A stretch of DNA of 64,000 bases from FEN-299 sp963727765. GTDB taxonomy: Bacteria > Acidobacteriota > Vicinamibacteria > Vicinamibacterales > Fen-181. The position numbers and the translations under genes were made by a program. Each line of letters opens with the position of its first letter. The stretch's first letter is position 1. The DNA lies in contig CAVSGZ010000008.1 in assembly GCA_963727765.1 (NCBI GenBank), positions 186,001 to 250,000 on the forward strand, written 5' to 3'. Below the pieces are notes generated by a model. That model ran no database searches, was not told the origin of the DNA, and was given only the letters and a program-made list of their open reading frames with translations. Positions 63,097-64,000 of the stretch are shown one piece after another.

Positions 63097-64000
63097 GTGG
63101 CGCTGCGGAGAAGCACTGTGGATGATCTAAGTGCGCTGCGCGCGTCGCTCCCCGGCACGCGCGTGTCGCGCGCGGTGGCGGCGGCCCTGGTGGTCAGCGT
63201 CCTGACCGCGTGGTTCAACCGCGGCTTCCTGACCTCGGACGAGCACTGGCAGATCATCGAGTTCGCCTGGCACAGGCTCGGACATGAGCCGGCTTCGGCC
63301 CTCCCCTGGGAATTCGCCGAGCGGATCCGCTCCGGGTTCCAGCCGTGGCTGGCCGCCGGCCTCTTCACCCTGCTCGAGCGGGCCGGCGCGTTCACGCCCT
63401 TTCTGGCCGCCTTCCTGCTGCGTCTCGCGTCCGCGCTGCTCGGCCTGTGGGTGTCGCTGCGGTTGTGCGCGCGGCTCCTGCCGACGATCCGCCGGCAGGC
63501 GTACCGCCGGCTGGCCTTCTACGGCACGCTCTTCCTGTGGATGGCGCCGTTCCTCCGCGCGCGCTTCTCGGCTGACGGCTGGGGCGCGTCGCTGACGTTT
63601 CTCGGCCTGACGCTGCTCCTCGATGCCGCCGACGCGTGGCCTGCGGATGAGCGTGGCGCCGGCGCGCCCATTCCGGCGCGCGCCGTGGTGCTGGCGGCGG
63701 GCGCGGGCGTCGTCTGGGGGTTCGCCTTCTTCGTCCGCGTGCAGATGGCCCCCGCGATCGCCGGCGCCAGTCTCTGGCTGCTGGTCTACCGATGCGGGTC
63801 GTGGCGGCCGATCGCCCTCGCAGCCGCGGCGTCTCTTGTGGCCGTCGCGGCAAACGTCGTCATCGACCACTGGCTGTACGGCGCGTGGGTGTTCACGCCG
63901 TTCCGCTACGTCGACGTCAACATGATTCACGGCGTTGCCGCCCAGAGGGGGACCTCGCCGTGGTGGATGACGTTCGCGCCGGCCCTGCTGCTCCTGCTGC
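63097..64000 (+). CDS. GT22-type mannosyltransferase-like protein, 3' partial
   Basis: The frame is open to the last base, so the C-terminus is outside the window; 301 codons are visible from GTG 63097 (GTG 63118 is an alternative). Early motifs are TSDEHWQIIEFAWHRLGH and LPWEFAERIRSGFQPWL, matching the DE-x-x-Q and WE-x-x-x-RS signatures of GT22 (Alg9/PIG-B type) enzymes. At least six membrane helices follow. It is 12 bp after the PMT-like gene in the same direction, so both are probably in one operon for a surface glycan. Confidence 0.72.
   Translation, partial: MALRRSTVDDLSALRASLPGTRVSRAVAAALVVSVLTAWFNRGFLTSDEHWQIIEFAWHRLGHEPASALPWEFAERIRSGFQPWLAAGLFTLLERAGAFTPFLAAFLLRLASALLGLWVSLRLCARLLPTIRRQAYRRLAFYGTLFLWMAPFLRARFSADGWGASLTFLGLTLLLDAADAWPADERGAGAPIPARAVVLAAGAGVVWGFAFFVRVQMAPAIAGASLWLLVYRCGSWRPIALAAAASLVAVAANVVIDHWLYGAWVFTPFRYVDVNMIHGVAAQRGTSPWWMTFAPALLLLL

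Noticed and set aside
1..64000. tRNA, rRNA, riboswitch or CRISPR features
   Set aside because: I looked for cloverleaf-like, rRNA-like and regularly spaced repeat sequence and saw none I could support; a covariance-model scan would be needed to exclude small RNAs.

Overview
The window is GC-rich chromosomal DNA from a bacterium that looks like an acidobacterium, most likely of the Vicinamibacteria type. The pointers are an Oar-like TonB-dependent receptor next to a VWFA-related acidobacterial-type protein, several secreted S9 and M16 peptidases, many Omp85 or other outer-membrane barrels, a PEGA-domain protein, and the small 'DVTGTWD' secreted protein. This placement is inference from gene content; no rRNA or marker set is present.

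Layout. 1-5.5 kb: TonB receptor (cut by the window start) and VWA protein. 5.5-7.1 kb: a REP-like spacer, a membrane-tethered HTH regulator, and a convergent Cys-rich protein that seems to carry a related beta domain. 7.3-19.9 kb: an accessory island of RHS/YD-repeat polymorphic-toxin DNA. A full-length RHS gene (A) is cut in its variable tip by an IS256-family element with a 9-bp target duplication; removing the IS and one duplication restores the reading frame into the tip, which is followed by a four-TM candidate immunity gene. A second cassette (B) has a different tip, a permuted papain/NlpC-like domain, overlapped by a lipoprotein immunity candidate. A third cassette (C) is a truncated fragment. 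19.9-20.6 kb: a MntA/HepT nucleotidyltransferase-HEPN toxin-antitoxin pair closes the island.

20.6-43.4 kb is mostly envelope and housekeeping: a secreted protein coupled to an Omp85 barrel, a Sel1 lipoprotein, a MOP-superfamily transporter, malic enzyme, a DUF481 barrel, an M16 pair, a 987-residue surface barrel protein, an S9 peptidase, DUF6526, Mrp, an ICMT-like enzyme, an MFS transporter and a two-domain M16 peptidase. 43.4-64 kb: an alpha/beta hydrolase, an amidase with a tiny upstream partner, an MFSD1-like transporter, an SRPBCC protein, a LOG-family protein, NamZ-like DUF1343, a patatin-type Vd autotransporter-like protein, a YjbQ-like protein, envelope proteins, a large hydrolase, a DpnA-like orphan DNA methyltransferase, a TMTC-like TPR membrane protein and two polytopic glycosyltransferases, the last cut by the window end.

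A cross-cutting oddity: at least nine otherwise good genes or gene copies contain a single +1 frameshift, and in each one the surplus base lies in or beside a GTACC pentamer (on one strand). I treat these as probably systematic sequence errors and annotate the genes as whole, but the pattern deserves checking. Two intergenic repeat families (GGCTTCAGCC palindromes and GATTCGG-type heptamers) and several -10-like boxes placed immediately before the start codon were also seen.
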